A stretch of 64,000 bases of DNA from an uncultured Thermoguttaceae bacterium (GTDB lineage: Bacteria > Planctomycetota > Planctomycetia > Pirellulales > Thermoguttaceae), in assembly GCA_937951625.1 (NCBI GenBank), contig CALFBP010000037.1, positions 35,796 to 99,795 on the forward strand, in the 5' to 3' direction. Positions 18,710 to 28,434 of this stretch are shown here, one piece after another. The notes beneath the pieces are model-generated. The model was not told where the DNA came from, made no database searches, and saw only the letters and a program-made list of their open reading frames with translations. How positions within the stretch are numbered: the stretch's first letter is position 1; each line of letters begins with the position of its first letter. Position numbers and translations under genes: made by a program.

Positions 18710-20279
18710 GTTTCCGCAGGTCCAACTTGCCGGTACCCAAAAGGGGAATTTCCGGGACTTGGTAGAAGCTGTCGGGCGAGGGGATGAATAGCGGCGGCAG
18801 TCCCATCGCGGCCAGTTCGCGGCAGATCTGCTCCGGCGGCTTCGTCAGGCCGGTGTGGAGCACCACCAGCCGCTCCCCTTTGCGTTCGTCGCATACGCCA
18901 GTGACCGCCAGCGAAACCTTGTCCTCGTCCAAGCCGAGGATTTTTCCCAAACACTCCTCGATCCGCAGATGCGGCACCATTTCCCCGCCGATTTTCGAAA
19001 AGCGGCTTTCCCGGCCCGTGATGCGAATGTAGCCCTCGTCGTCGATCTGTGCGACATCGCCGGTGACGTACCATCCATCGCGGATCACCTCGGCGGTTTT
19101 TTCGGGCTCGTCCAAGTAACCTTTCATGACATTGGGGCCTTTGACCAGGAGCATGCCGTCGTGGCCCGACGGCAGGTCCTCGCCGGTCTGGAGGTCCACG
19201 ACCTTGACTTGCACCCCGGGAATGGGACGGCCGACCGTGCCTTCCTTCCATTGGGCGGCTTTGTCCGGGGCGCGGCCGGGCGGGATGTTTACCGACACTA
19301 CCGGCGATAACTCACTCGTGCCATAGCCCTCGATCGGCCGCACGCCGAATTTCTTCTCGAAGGCGTCGGCCAGTTCCCGGGGCAGCTTCTCCGCCCCCGT
19401 CACCACCAATTCGAGCGACGCGAAATCCTCGGCCGGGACACGGCGGAGATACGACCGCAGAAAGGTCGGCGCGGAAATCAAGAGCGTTGCCCGATGCTTC
19501 CGCGCGATCTGACCAACCGTGGTTGCATCCAAAGGATTGGTGTGATAGACGACTTTGGGCGGGAGCATCAATCCGGCGCACATCGCGACCGTATACCCGA
19601 ACGAGTGAAAAAACGGCAGAATTCCGATCAGCGTATCGCTCTCCTTCAACCGCAGTGCCTCATGGAATGCCGCGACATTCGAGCCCACGTTGCGGTGCGT
19701 GAGCATCACGCCTTTCGGATCGCCCGTTGAGCCCGAGGTGAAAATCAACGTCATGAGATCGTCGGGATGGATCTCAGCGAGGCCGAACCAACGGTCCAGA
19801 AAGTTCAGTGGCGCCATCCAGGCCAGTGCGGCCGCCGCCAGCTTGTCGGCCAACGTTACCCGGTGCTTGAGGTCCTCGAGGTAAACCAGCTCCGCGTTGG
19901 GCCGCAAATGCTCGAACCGCTCCATGGCCTTGCGGCTGGTCAGCACCCGGCGGATGCCTGCCCGCACAATACACTGATTGAGCATTTCGCTCGAAACCGT
20001 GTAATTCAAGTTCACGGGAACGCGCCGCGCCAACAGCAAACCTGCGTTCGCGAGCACGGTGGGCACGGTGGGCGGGAGCAACAGCCCCACGTTCCACTCG
20101 TCCGGCGAAAGGACCTCGCGGAGCAACAGGCGGCGAAACAAGATCGCCCTCAATAACAGCCCCGACCCAGTCAATTCCATGTCGAACGAGTCCGCCACTT
20201 TGGGCCGCCTCATGGCTTGGCGGCACATGCGCATGAAGCGACGAGTCGGGATGAACCATTTTTGCTCGTCGTGCGGCAT
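18672..20279 (-). CDS. AMP-forming acyl-CoA/acyl-ACP synthetase
   Basis: A 535-residue member of the adenylate-forming superfamily, which activates a carboxylic acid with ATP and transfers it to CoA or ACP. LIFTSGSTGDPKGVMLTHRN is the phosphate-binding signature, PIEGYGTSELSPVVS is motif A5, and GWYVTGDVAQIDDEGYIRI with GRESRFSKIGGE are motifs A7-A8. The end PLLGTGKLDLRKLK carries the catalytic Lys of A10. This ending and overall pattern resemble the acyl-ACP synthetase half of Aas and other long-chain fatty-acid ligases, so a role in lipid recycling is likely, but the substrate is not established. No membrane acyltransferase domain precedes it. The start was set at MPHDEQKWFIPTRRF. Confidence 0.88.
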   Translation of the reverse strand: MPHDEQKWFIPTRRFMRMCRQAMRRPKVADSFDMELTGSGLLLRAILFRRLLLREVLSPDEWNVGLLLPPTVPTVLANAGLLLARRVPVNLNYTVSSEMLNQCIVRAGIRRVLTSRKAMERFEHLRPNAELVYLEDLKHRVTLADKLAAAALAWMAPLNFLDRWFGLAEIHPDDLMTLIFTSGSTGDPKGVMLTHRNVGSNVAAFHEALRLKESDTLIGILPFFHSFGYTVAMCAGLMLPPKVVYHTNPLDATTVGQIARKHRATLLISAPTFLRSYLRRVPAEDFASLELVVTGAEKLPRELADAFEKKFGVRPIEGYGTSELSPVVSVNIPPGRAPDKAAQWKEGTVGRPIPGVQVKVVDLQTGEDLPSGHDGMLLVKGPNVMKGYLDEPEKTAEVIRDGWYVTGDVAQIDDEGYIRITGRESRFSKIGGEMVPHLRIEECLGKILGLDEDKVSLAVTGVCDERKGERLVVLHTGLTKPPEQICRELAAMGLPPLFIPSPDSFYQVPEIPLLGTGKLDLRKLKILAEAKARGE

Positions 20280-20537
20280 GGAAGTGCTCCCAGTCAACGC
20301 CTCGTGTGCAAGACCTTCTTCCCGTACCGGGAACCGCCGCTCGGGCTTTGCCGTGAGTCGTTCGCCCCAAACCACTCCACCAACAGGATGCCAAACCCCT
20401 TGTCAAGGGGCAATCTCCCTGCCGGTTCCCTGGCTGGTATTCCCGGCTTCGGCAGGGGCGCGGTCGCGACTTCGGCGAAAGCCGAGCCGCCCTTGCGCAA
20501 AGTATATTAGAGTAGTTGACCTCGGGGAGCCTCAACG

Positions 20538-21185
20538 ATGAAAACTTCTTTGGCATGGTCGCTCATCGGCGCAGCGGTCACGGCATTCCTGGCGTCGGGT
20601 CCGCTTTGGGCGGCCAAGCCACCTTCGCCCACCGCAGTCAAAGCGCTCCAGCGTGTGGCTGAACAGCAGGGCCATCCCCAAGCGGCGGTGAGAGACTTGA
20701 AGAATTTCGGGCATTCAGCCACGAAGGAAGTCGAGGCGGCAGCGGCCGGCGTGAAGGTCGACGCGATCCGCCGAGCCGGCGAACAAAACGGTCCCTTGAC
20801 CGCCCGGCTCGAAACCGCCCGGGGTAAGAAGCTCTCTCCGGAACAATCGCGACGCATCGTTGCGGCCGAGCAGGAACATCTTCGGCACATTCAGTCGCTT
20901 CGCTCCCAGTATCACCAAGTGGTGGCCAAAGCCCTGAGGCTACCGGAGGCGAAAATCCAACAGGCGCTCGCCCGCGACCAGGGCGAAGTGGATCGCGAAC
21001 GCCAGGTCCTCTCGCAATTGGAGAAGCTTCTCGCGCGTCGCTTGACGGCAAGCGAGGTCCAACGCATCCGTGATGCCGGCGACGCTTTTCGTGACGCAAT
21101 GGCATCCCAGCGCGACGCCCTCGCTGCGGAGATTGGCAAAATATCAGGTTTGCCTGCTTGGGTGGTGAAGGAGTTGCTGCGTTGA
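20538..21185 (+). CDS. Small exported helical protein, unknown function
   Basis: A 215-residue protein with a clear signal peptide (MKTSLAWSLIGAAVTAFLAS, cleavage probably after LWAA). The rest is almost entirely alpha-helical and charged, rich in Ala, Gln, Glu and Arg, with coiled-coil-like stretches such as AAEQEHLRHIQSLRSQYHQV. No known family was recognised. GGGGAG lies 8 bases before the ATG, so the start is well supported. It stands alone, divergent from the acyl ligase and convergent with aat. Confidence 0.65.
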   Translation: MKTSLAWSLIGAAVTAFLASGPLWAAKPPSPTAVKALQRVAEQQGHPQAAVRDLKNFGHSATKEVEAAAAGVKVDAIRRAGEQNGPLTARLETARGKKLSPEQSRRIVAAEQEHLRHIQSLRSQYHQVVAKALRLPEAKIQQALARDQGEVDRERQVLSQLEKLLARRLTASEVQRIRDAGDAFRDAMASQRDALAAEIGKISGLPAWVVKELLR

Positions 21186-21309
21186 CGATCCCGGCGAAGC
21201 AGGGTTCAAGATCATTGGTCTGCGGTCAGTCGGCGTGCGTTGCACTAGGCAAAGCTCCATCACCTGCCACCGCCAGGCGGAATTGACTGTCGTCAGGGGA
21301 TTTCTCCAA

Positions 21310-21999
21310 TCAGATGGAGTAGTTTTCGAGGTGGTCGCCAAAAGTCACCGGCGATTGAATCGCGTGAGCCAAGCGGCGCAAATACTCGGATCGCGGGATC
21401 TCCACGGCGCCAAACCGGGCCGTATGGGGAGTTAGCTGTTGGATGTCGAGGAGCTGGTACCCCCTGGAGCGCAAATGCCCAACCAGGGCGACCAGCGCGA
21501 CCTTCGAGGCATCGGAGACGCGGTAGAACATCGATTCGGCCGCAAACAGGCCGCCAATGGCTACTCCGTAAACCCCTCCGGCTAGGGAACCTTCATACCA
21601 GGCTTCCACGCTGTGGGCGTGGCCGAGCTGGTGAAGCTTGAGGTAAGCCTTAATCATTCGGGGGGTGAGCCAAGTGCCCAACTCTCGGCCTGGGCCGGTG
21701 GCACAGCCGCGGATTACCCCCGCGAAATCGCGGTCGCAAGTCAGTACGAATTTGCCGGTCCGGCAAGTCGTACGGAGTCGGCGGGGCACGTGGAAGCGGT
21801 CGAATTCGATGATTGCCCGCGGATCCGGGGAAAACCACATCATAGGATCGTCAAAGTCGGCGTGGGGCCAAGGAAAGATGCCGTGCTGATAGGCGTCGAG
21901 CAGCCATTGTGGCGACAGGGAGCCGCCCAGCGCCAGCAGGCCGTGCGCGTCGGCCTGCTCGGCCGGAGGGAAAAAGCGAGAAGGCGGAAGTTCACTCAT
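21310..21999 (-). CDS. aat: Leucyl/phenylalanyl-tRNA-protein transferase
   Basis: A 229-residue enzyme that transfers Leu or Phe from tRNA to N-terminal Arg or Lys residues, marking proteins for ClpS/ClpAP degradation (bacterial N-degron pathway). Signature blocks are LLALGGSLSPQWLLDAYQHG, GIFPWPH, MMWFSPDPRAII and HSVEAWYEGSLAGGVYGVAI. The tail LLDIQQLTPHTARFGAVEI is also conserved. Length fits the family. AAGGA lies 11 bases before the ATG; a GTG one codon upstream is equally possible. No clp genes are nearby. It diverges from tyrA. Confidence 0.95.
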   Translation of the reverse strand: MSELPPSRFFPPAEQADAHGLLALGGSLSPQWLLDAYQHGIFPWPHADFDDPMMWFSPDPRAIIEFDRFHVPRRLRTTCRTGKFVLTCDRDFAGVIRGCATGPGRELGTWLTPRMIKAYLKLHQLGHAHSVEAWYEGSLAGGVYGVAIGGLFAAESMFYRVSDASKVALVALVGHLRSRGYQLLDIQQLTPHTARFGAVEIPRSEYLRRLAHAIQSPVTFGDHLENYSI

Positions 22000-22132
22000 C
22001 ACCGGATTTTTCCTTGGGTGCTGACAAAAAAATGATTATACCGCGTCGCAGGACCAGACGGGGGGCCTTCCCCAAACGCGCCTCCCGTCTGCTAGAATAG
22101 CGACTTCGCGTAGGATGGAACTCGAGGCCGAC

Positions 22133-22978
22133 ATGTGGCATTGCAAGACAGTCGCGATCGTGGGTGTCGGGCTGATCGGCGGTTCGATCGGCATGGCCTT
22201 GCGCCAGCGGGGCTTGGCAGACGTGGTGGTGGGGATCGGGCGGAACTCGGCGAGCTTGAGGACCGCGCGCCGCGTGGGAGCGGTGACTACCACGACGGTC
22301 GATCTCGCGAAAGGCGTCGCCAATGCGGACATCATCGTGGTTTGCACCCCGGTCCATCGTATTGTCGATCGCGTGCGCGAGGCCGCCAAGCATTGTCCCG
22401 AAGGCGCGCTGATCACCGATGCCGGCAGCACTAAACAGGCCATCGTCGAGGCCCTGGACGGGGCGTTGCCTCGCGGGTGCAGGTTCCTGGGCAGCCACCC
22501 CTTGGCCGGCAGCGAAAAGACTGGGGCCATGCACGCCAGAGCCGATTTGTTCGAGGGCCGCATCGTCGTCCTGACGCCGACCAAGAATACCCAGGCCAAG
22601 GATTATGATGAGCTGGAATCGTTCTGGTCGGCTTTGGGCTCCGTGGTCATTCAAATGTCGCCGGAAGACCATGATCTGGCCCTAGCCGTCACCAGCCACG
22701 TGCCGCACCTGCTGGCCGCCGCGATGGCCGCCTGCCTGCCCGAACACTGGTTCCGGCTTACGGGCACGGGCGTGTTGGACACGACGCGCATCGCCGCAGG
22801 CGATCCCGACTTGTGGACGCATATCGTCCTCCAGAACCGCGATAACGTGTTGGCTGGGTTGAGTCGGTTCGAACGAGAGGTGGCGGCACTTCGGGCGGCG
22901 ATCGAAAACCGGGACGAAGACCGGCTCCGCGAGCTTTTGGCTTTGGCAAAGAAGAATCGCGATGCTTTGGGAAGTTGA
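22133..22978 (+). CDS. tyrA: Prephenate dehydrogenase TyrA
   Basis: A 281-residue NAD(P)-dependent dehydrogenase converting prephenate (or arogenate) to the tyrosine precursor. [18 protein letters not shown] is the dinucleotide-binding loop. [15 protein letters not shown] and [18 protein letters not shown] form the active-site core, with His in SHPLAG as the conserved catalytic residue. [13 protein letters not shown] completes the family pattern. There is no chorismate mutase or ACT domain. GAGG lies 5 bases before the chosen ATG; an ATG 18 bases earlier has no usable spacing. The last 17 bases overlap purL, suggesting coupled translation. Confidence 0.92.
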   Translation: MWHCKTVAIVGVGLIGGSIGMALRQRGLADVVVGIGRNSASLRTARRVGAVTTTTVDLAKGVANADIIVVCTPVHRIVDRVREAAKHCPEGALITDAGSTKQAIVEALDGALPRGCRFLGSHPLAGSEKTGAMHARADLFEGRIVVLTPTKNTQAKDYDELESFWSALGSVVIQMSPEDHDLALAVTSHVPHLLAAAMAACLPEHWFRLTGTGVLDTTRIAAGDPDLWTHIVLQNRDNVLAGLSRFEREVAALRAAIENRDEDRLRELLALAKKNRDALGS

Positions 22979-25868
22979 CATTTACCCTCGGCCCGACCAG
23001 CCCAACCTGGCCGCCCAACGCCTCAAGGCCGAGGCCGCGGACCTCGGCTTGGCCCCAGCGCTGGCCATAGCGGCCGGTTGGGGGTACCTGATTCAGGGGA
23101 ATTTGGACCGTTCCCAGGTCCTCCGCCTCGCCGCCGAGTTGCTCGCCGATCCCATCGTGGAAGAGACGGTGGTGGCGCCCGTGGGCGACGAAGTTCTCCA
23201 TCGGCCTCGCGCAGGGCTCCAACAAGTGATCCACGTCCTTCTCAAGCCGGGCGTCATGGATCCCGTGGCCCAAAGCGCCAAGGCCGCCATCGCGGACTTC
23301 GGCTTCGAGGTCGAAGCAGTCCGCACGCTGAAGAAATACTGGTTCTCGCCGTTGCCCGAGGAAACGTTGCAGTGGCTGTGCGCCAAGGTCCTAGCCAACG
23401 ACGCCATCGAGCAGGTGCTCGTCGGCCCTCTCCGTTTGACCCATCTGGGCACGGGCTCGTCCTACGAGTTCAAACGGATCACAGTTTCCATCCGCGCGAT
23501 GGACGACGCCGCCATGGAAAGGTTGAGCCGCGAAGGACAACTCTTTCTTTCGCTGGCGGAGATGAAGGCCATTCAAGAGCACTTCCGCGCCTTGGGCCGC
23601 GATCCGACGGACGTGGAGCTGGAGACCCTGGCACAGACTTGGAGCGAGCACTGTAGCCATAAGACGCTCAAGGGCCGGATCCACTATCGGGACGAGTCGG
23701 GCGAGCGGCGGTTCGACAACATGCTCAAGGAGACGATTTTCGCCGCAACGGCTGAGATTCGCCGTCGCTTGGGCCAACGCGACTGGTGCGTGAGCGTGTT
23801 TGCAGACAATGCTGGCGTGGTCCGCTTCGATGAGCAGTATCATGCCGTTTTCAAGGTCGAAACGCACAACCACCCCTCCGCCCTCGAACCCTACGGCGGC
23901 GCCAACACCGGGATTGGCGGCGTGATTCGGGACCCGATGGGCACCGGTTTGGGGGCCAAGCCGGTCGCCAATACGGACGTCTTCTGTTTCGCCCCGCCCG
24001 ACTTTCCCGCCGAGCGACTCCCGCCGGGCGTGCTTCATCCGCGGCGGGTGATGCGCGGGGTGGTGGCAGGCGTCCGCGACTATGGCAACCGAATGGGGAT
24101 TCCCACGGTCAACGGCGCGATCTATTTCGATCCCCGCTACCTCGGCAACCCCCTGGTTTTCTGCGGCACCATCGGCCTGCTTCCTGTCGACAAGGCGCGG
24201 AAGGAGGCCCGAGCCGGCGATCTGATCGTGGCCATTGGCGGGCGAACCGGCCGGGACGGCATCCACGGGGCCACGTTCAGCTCCGCGGAACTCACTAGTC
24301 AAAGCGAGTCGCTTTCCGGCGGCGCGGTCCAAATCGGCAACGCCATTACGGAAAAAATGCTCCTCGACGTACTCCTCGTGGCCCGCGATCGCGGCCTGTA
24401 TCACGCGGTCACGGACTGCGGGGCGGGCGGGTTTTCCAGCGCCGTGGGCGAGATGGGCGAGCACCTCGGGGCCGAGGTCTGGCTTGAACGCGTGCCTTTG
24501 AAATACGAGGGCCTCTCTTACACCGAGATTTGGATCTCCGAGGCCCAAGAGCGGATGGTCCTGGCCGTGCCTCCCGACCACTGGGAAGAATTGTCGGCCC
24601 TCTGCGCCTCGGAAGGCGTGGAGGCCACGGTGATCGGCCGGTTCGTGCCCTCGGGTCGCTTGGTGCTCAAATACCAAGACCAACAGGTGGCCGACTTGGA
24701 CATGGAGTTTCTCCACCATGGTCGCCCACCGGTCATCCGCGAAGCCGTGTACCGTCCCCCGGCTATTCGTCCGCTGCTTGTCAGTCAGTGGCCGGAGAAC
24801 GATGCGACAGGCACGTTGCTGAAGATTCTCGGTTCGTTGAACGTGGCCAGCAAAGAGTGGGTCATCCGCCAATACGACCACGAGGTGCAAGGCGGCAGCG
24901 TGATCAAGCCCCTGGTGGGCGAAGCCAGCGACGGACCGAGCGATGCGGCCGTGTTGCGGCCGCGCTTGGATTCGCGCCGCGGACTGGTGGTGGCCTGCGG
25001 CATGAATCCGCGTTATGGCGAGCTCGATCCCTATTGGATGGCGGCCAGCGCGATCGACGAAGCGGTCCGCAATTGCGTCGCGGTGGGCGCCGATCCGGAA
25101 CGCATCGCCATCCTCGACAATTTTTGTTGGGGCAACACCGACCGGCCGGAAACGCTCGGTTCCCTGGTCCGCGCAGCGTTGGCCTGCCACGACGTGGCGA
25201 TCGCCCTAGGCACGCCTTTCATCAGCGGCAAGGACAGCCTGAATAACGAGTTTCGCCCCGAAAGCGGTGAGCCGATCGCCATTCCGCCCTCGTTGTTGAT
25301 CAGTGCGCTCGGCCAGGTGGACGACGTGGGTCAGTGCGTGAGCATGGACCTCAAGGAGGTCGGCAATGAACTCTATCTCGTTGGTCTGACCCATGATGAA
25401 CTGGGCGGCTCTCATTTCGCCTTCGTCGAGGACCTCTCTGGCGGTCAAGTCCCCAAGGTCGATGCGGTTCGTGCGCGGGAGGTGTTCAAGGCGGTGCATC
25501 GGGCCATCGCCACAGGGTTGGTCCGCGCCTGCCACGACTTGAGCGAAGGGGGACTTGCCGTGGCCGCCGCGGAAATGGCCTTCGCCGGCGGACTGGGGGC
25601 CGAGCTGCATTTGGAAAGAGTGCCCGCCGACGAACAAGCCCGACACCCCGCGGCGCTGCTCTTCTCCGAGTCCAACACGCGATTCCTCATCGAGGTGCGG
25701 CCCGATCGGACCGCCGCATTCGAGAACTGCCTTGCTGGGATCGCCTGGGGGCGTGTTGGAAAAGTGACGGGCGGCGACCGCCTGGAGATCATGAACCATG
25801 GCTCGCCGGTGATCTCGGCCGATCTGAAACTCCTCAAGGAAACCTGGCAGAAACCCCTGCGATGGTGA
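22962..25868 (+). CDS. purL: PurS-like/PurL fusion: phosphoribosylformylglycinamidine synthase
   Basis: A 968-residue enzyme of purine synthesis converting FGAR, ATP and ammonia to FGAM. The PurL body begins near residue 185: [18 protein letters not shown], then [19 protein letters not shown] with the catalytic His, later [18 protein letters not shown], and a second repeat with [11 protein letters not shown] and [18 protein letters not shown]. Residues about 85-160 ([19 protein letters not shown] and following) look like PurS, and residues 1-75 resemble a second copy of that small fold. PurS and PurL are thus fused, while the glutaminase PurQ is the separate next gene. It overlaps tyrA by 17 bases. 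Confidence 0.94.
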   Translation: MLWEVDIYPRPDQPNLAAQRLKAEAADLGLAPALAIAAGWGYLIQGNLDRSQVLRLAAELLADPIVEETVVAPVGDEVLHRPRAGLQQVIHVLLKPGVMDPVAQSAKAAIADFGFEVEAVRTLKKYWFSPLPEETLQWLCAKVLANDAIEQVLVGPLRLTHLGTGSSYEFKRITVSIRAMDDAAMERLSREGQLFLSLAEMKAIQEHFRALGRDPTDVELETLAQTWSEHCSHKTLKGRIHYRDESGERRFDNMLKETIFAATAEIRRRLGQRDWCVSVFADNAGVVRFDEQYHAVFKVETHNHPSALEPYGGANTGIGGVIRDPMGTGLGAKPVANTDVFCFAPPDFPAERLPPGVLHPRRVMRGVVAGVRDYGNRMGIPTVNGAIYFDPRYLGNPLVFCGTIGLLPVDKARKEARAGDLIVAIGGRTGRDGIHGATFSSAELTSQSESLSGGAVQIGNAITEKMLLDVLLVARDRGLYHAVTDCGAGGFSSAVGEMGEHLGAEVWLERVPLKYEGLSYTEIWISEAQERMVLAVPPDHWEELSALCASEGVEATVIGRFVPSGRLVLKYQDQQVADLDMEFLHHGRPPVIREAVYRPPAIRPLLVSQWPENDATGTLLKILGSLNVASKEWVIRQYDHEVQGGSVIKPLVGEASDGPSDAAVLRPRLDSRRGLVVACGMNPRYGELDPYWMAASAIDEAVRNCVAVGADPERIAILDNFCWGNTDRPETLGSLVRAALACHDVAIALGTPFISGKDSLNNEFRPESGEPIAIPPSLLISALGQVDDVGQCVSMDLKEVGNELYLVGLTHDELGGSHFAFVEDLSGGQVPKVDAVRAREVFKAVHRAIATGLVRACHDLSEGGLAVAAAEMAFAGGLGAELHLERVPADEQARHPAALLFSESNTRFLIEVRPDRTAAFENCLAGIAWGRVGKVTGGDRLEIMNHGSPVISADLKLLKETWQKPLRW

Positions 25869-25986
25869 CTTGCCTGAGACGATCGAATCATCAGTGGATC
25901 ACGGGCGGAAGCAATTCCGCTGCCCTCGCAGACACTCATCCCCGCTTTCTCCTTGGTAACATCGTTTGATCTTTTTCGATCCATCC

Positions 25987-26781
25987 ATGTCTGCCCGACC
26001 ACGCGTCCTGATCCTTCGAGCCCCCGGAACCAACTGCGACGTGGAGACCGCCTTCGCCTTCGAGCGGGCGGGCGGCCAAGCCGAGCGCTGGCACGTGAAC
26101 CGTTTGTTGGAAGCCCCGCAGCGGCTCGCCGAATTCCAGATCCTTTGCATTCCCGGCGGTTTCAGCTATGGCGACGACGTGGCGGCGGGCCGCATCTTTG
26201 CCAATCAACTGCGGAGGCATTTGGCCGATGCCGTCCGGCAATTCAAGGATGCCGACAAGCTGATCCTGGGCATCTGCAACGGCTTCCAAGTGCTGATCAA
26301 GTCCGGACTGTTGCTGGACGACGACCCGGGACTCGGCCCTCCCGCCACGCTGACCTGGAACGACTCGGGCAGGTACGAGGACCGCTGGGTACGTTTGCGG
26401 GTCCGCAGCGCGAAGTGCGTGTTTCTTCGGGGGATCGAGACGATGCTGTTGCCGGTGGCCCACGCCGAGGGAAAATTCGTCCCGCGCGACGGCGTCGCTT
26501 TAGAAGCCTTGGCCCGGGAAGAACAACTTGTGCTCACCTATTGCCCGCTTCGCGACGAAAACGCCGGTTTCGAGACGGGGACGCCCTATCCCGACAATCC
26601 CAACGGCTCGGTGGCCGACGTGGCGGGCGTGTGCGACAAGACCGGCCGGGTGTTCGGTCTGATGCCCCATCCGGAACGACACATCGATCCCTTCCAGCAT
26701 CCGCAATGGACCCGCGGCAAGGCCCGGGAACCCGGCGACGGCCTTCAAGTGTTCCAAAACGCCATCACGTATTTTTCGTGA
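25987..26781 (+). CDS. purQ: Phosphoribosylformylglycinamidine synthase glutaminase subunit PurQ
   Basis: A 264-residue class I glutamine amidotransferase supplying ammonia to PurL. RVLILRAPGTNCDVETAFAF is the family start, IPGGFSYGDDVAAGRI the oxyanion region, and LGICNGFQVLIKSGLL carries the nucleophilic Cys. LMPHPERHIDPFQHP has the catalytic His and Glu. The start is the second in-frame ATG (MSARPRVLILRAPG); the first adds only MIFFDPS. It follows purL after 118 bases on the same strand, as expected for the FGAM synthase complex, and converges with folP. Confidence 0.95.
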   Translation: MSARPRVLILRAPGTNCDVETAFAFERAGGQAERWHVNRLLEAPQRLAEFQILCIPGGFSYGDDVAAGRIFANQLRRHLADAVRQFKDADKLILGICNGFQVLIKSGLLLDDDPGLGPPATLTWNDSGRYEDRWVRLRVRSAKCVFLRGIETMLLPVAHAEGKFVPRDGVALEALAREEQLVLTYCPLRDENAGFETGTPYPDNPNGSVADVAGVCDKTGRVFGLMPHPERHIDPFQHPQWTRGKAREPGDGLQVFQNAITYFS

Positions 26782-26886
26782 CTTTCGGGAGGCAGGGGTT
26801 AAGCAAAAGGCAGCGGCCGCATGATGCTTGCTTCGCCCCTGTGGGATTGCCACTCTTAGTTGAACACAAAGGGCCGGAAACATCCG

Positions 26887-27738
26887 TCATGAATCGGGCA
26901 ATCCGCCCGCGGCCTCGAACAGCAGCAACGCCTGGCGGACCTGGCGCACGTCGTGGACGCGGATCACCTGCACGCCTTGGCGGGCCAGCGCCAAGGCAAC
27001 CCCAATCGTGCCCGGTAGTGGATCGGCCTCGTCCTCGTCGAGCACCCTCCGAATAAAGCCCTTGCGGGAGTGGCCCACCAGCACCGGGCACCCTAACGCG
27101 TGCAGGCGGAAGGCGTGGGACAGGAGCTGCACATTATGTTCGGTTCGCTTGCCGAAGCCGATCCCCGGGTCCAAGGCGATTCGATCTTGGGGCATCCCTG
27201 CGGCCATCAGCGCATCGCGGCGGCCGCGAAGATAGGCCCCGACCTCCTCGACCACGTCTTCATAGGTCGGGTTGTCCTGCATGGTTTGCGGCGAGCCTCG
27301 CATGTGCATGGCGCACACGGCCGCAGCGGTCCGCACGGCTAACGGAACCATCTGCGGATCGCCTTCCAGCCCCGTCACGTCGTTGATGATTTCCGCCCCG
27401 GCGTCGATGGCGGCCTGGGCGACGACTGCCTTCGAGGTGTCGATGGACACCGGCCGATCGCATTGCGAGCAAAGGGCCTTGACCACGGGCAGGACGCGGC
27501 GGAGTTCCTCTTGGGCCTCCACGGGCTGGGAGTAGGGGCGGGTGCTCTCACCGCCCACGTCCAAGATGTCGGCCCCTTGGGCGGCCAATTCCAGAGCATG
27601 AGCGACGGCCGCGCCGGGATCGAGAAATCGCCCGCCGTCCGAAAAGCTGTCGGGCGTGACGTTGATGATCCCCATCAGCAAGGGACGCCGGCCGAAAGAA
27701 AGCGTCCGCCGCGGCAGCGACCAGTGATCCGCCCTCAT
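26887..27738 (-). CDS. folP: Dihydropteroate synthase FolP
   Basis: A 283-residue folate-pathway enzyme condensing p-aminobenzoate with dihydropterin pyrophosphate. LMGIINVTPDSFSDGGRF is the diagnostic loop 1, ADILDVGGESTRP loop 2, VSIDTSKAVVAQAAIDAG follows, and PCVLVGHSRKGF-type sequence near the C-terminus (PVLVGHSRKGFIRRVL) contains the conserved Lys and Arg. Length is normal. The gene begins one base after the lptE stop codon, so it is the third gene of a bamD-lptE-folP unit. Folate genes are not expected with envelope assembly genes, so the linkage may be only transcriptional. Confidence 0.96.
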   Translation of the reverse strand: MRADHWSLPRRTLSFGRRPLLMGIINVTPDSFSDGGRFLDPGAAVAHALELAAQGADILDVGGESTRPYSQPVEAQEELRRVLPVVKALCSQCDRPVSIDTSKAVVAQAAIDAGAEIINDVTGLEGDPQMVPLAVRTAAAVCAMHMRGSPQTMQDNPTYEDVVEEVGAYLRGRRDALMAAGMPQDRIALDPGIGFGKRTEHNVQLLSHAFRLHALGCPVLVGHSRKGFIRRVLDEDEADPLPGTIGVALALARQGVQVIRVHDVRQVRQALLLFEAAGGLPDS

Positions 27739-27739
27739 C

Positions 27740-28426
27740 CTACCAAGGCGCCTCCATCATCGACACGATCTGTTCAGCAAGCCGGTGGATCGCCTGTTGC
27801 TGGGCCGTCGCCACGGAGTGCCCCGCCTCCGGAACCAATAGGGCAGTTTCGCGGAGGGTGGCCACCTCGTCAGGCAAGGGAATCGCGGCGGCTTCGCGGA
27901 TGAGGTTGTTTTGGCGGTCCAGCCAGCGGACCTCGACCTGGAGGCTGACTTCGCTCTCGCGCGGATCGTGGTACCGATTGAGCACCAGGACCCGTTTGGT
28001 CTCATGCGTGATGCGCCCGGCCAGGATGCTGTCGGCATTGCTGTCGCCCGTCACCTTATAGGGCGTTTTCAGCTCGATTTCCTTGATCACCGCCTCGGTA
28101 AGCCGTTCGCCCAAATTCCGGCGGAAACTGTCGGACTCGAACACCGGTACGTACACCGTGCGGATGCTGACAGGATACAACGATTCGGCGCCGATCCGAT
28201 AGCCGAGGCAGCCGCCAAAGGCCAAAAGAGTGGCGGGGACACAAATCCCTACAAAAACAAAGCGAAGCAACCTGAGCCCGCCACAGGGAAACCTTAGGGC
28301 ACCTCGCTCCGAAGCAGAGAGCCACCAACGGGCAAGACACGTTCCGTTTGCGGACGCCTTTTGTTCAATCGGCCAAGGCGTCGCACCGTTTCCGTCTTCT
28401 GTCGCTCTAAGACGCACTTGTTGCAT
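27740..28426 (-). CDS. lptE: LptE-like LPS-assembly lipoprotein
   Basis: A 228-residue predicted lipoprotein resembling LptE, the plug subunit that works with LptD to place lipopolysaccharide in the outer membrane. The signal ends in a lipobox AFGGC (Cys about 77 from the chosen start, after a long basic N-region). The mature start GYRIGAESLYPVSIRTVYVP and FRRNLGERLTEAVIKEIELK match the LptE pattern, as does SNADSILAGRI. GAAGAGAG lies just before the ATG. Because the lipobox is unusually far from this ATG, a later start cannot be excluded. It sits 8 bases after bamD and 1 base before folP. Confidence 0.78.
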   Translation of the reverse strand: MQQVRLRATEDGNGATPWPIEQKASANGTCLARWWLSASERGALRFPCGGLRLLRFVFVGICVPATLLAFGGCLGYRIGAESLYPVSIRTVYVPVFESDSFRRNLGERLTEAVIKEIELKTPYKVTGDSNADSILAGRITHETKRVLVLNRYHDPRESEVSLQVEVRWLDRQNNLIREAAAIPLPDEVATLRETALLVPEAGHSVATAQQQAIHRLAEQIVSMMEAPW

Positions 28427-28434
28427 CGCTCTCT

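Noticed and set aside
28000..28100. A defence island or toxin-antitoxin system anywhere in the window
   Set aside because: I looked for restriction, CRISPR-Cas, retron, toxin-antitoxin and phage-like proteins and saw none; gene content is housekeeping and envelope-related.
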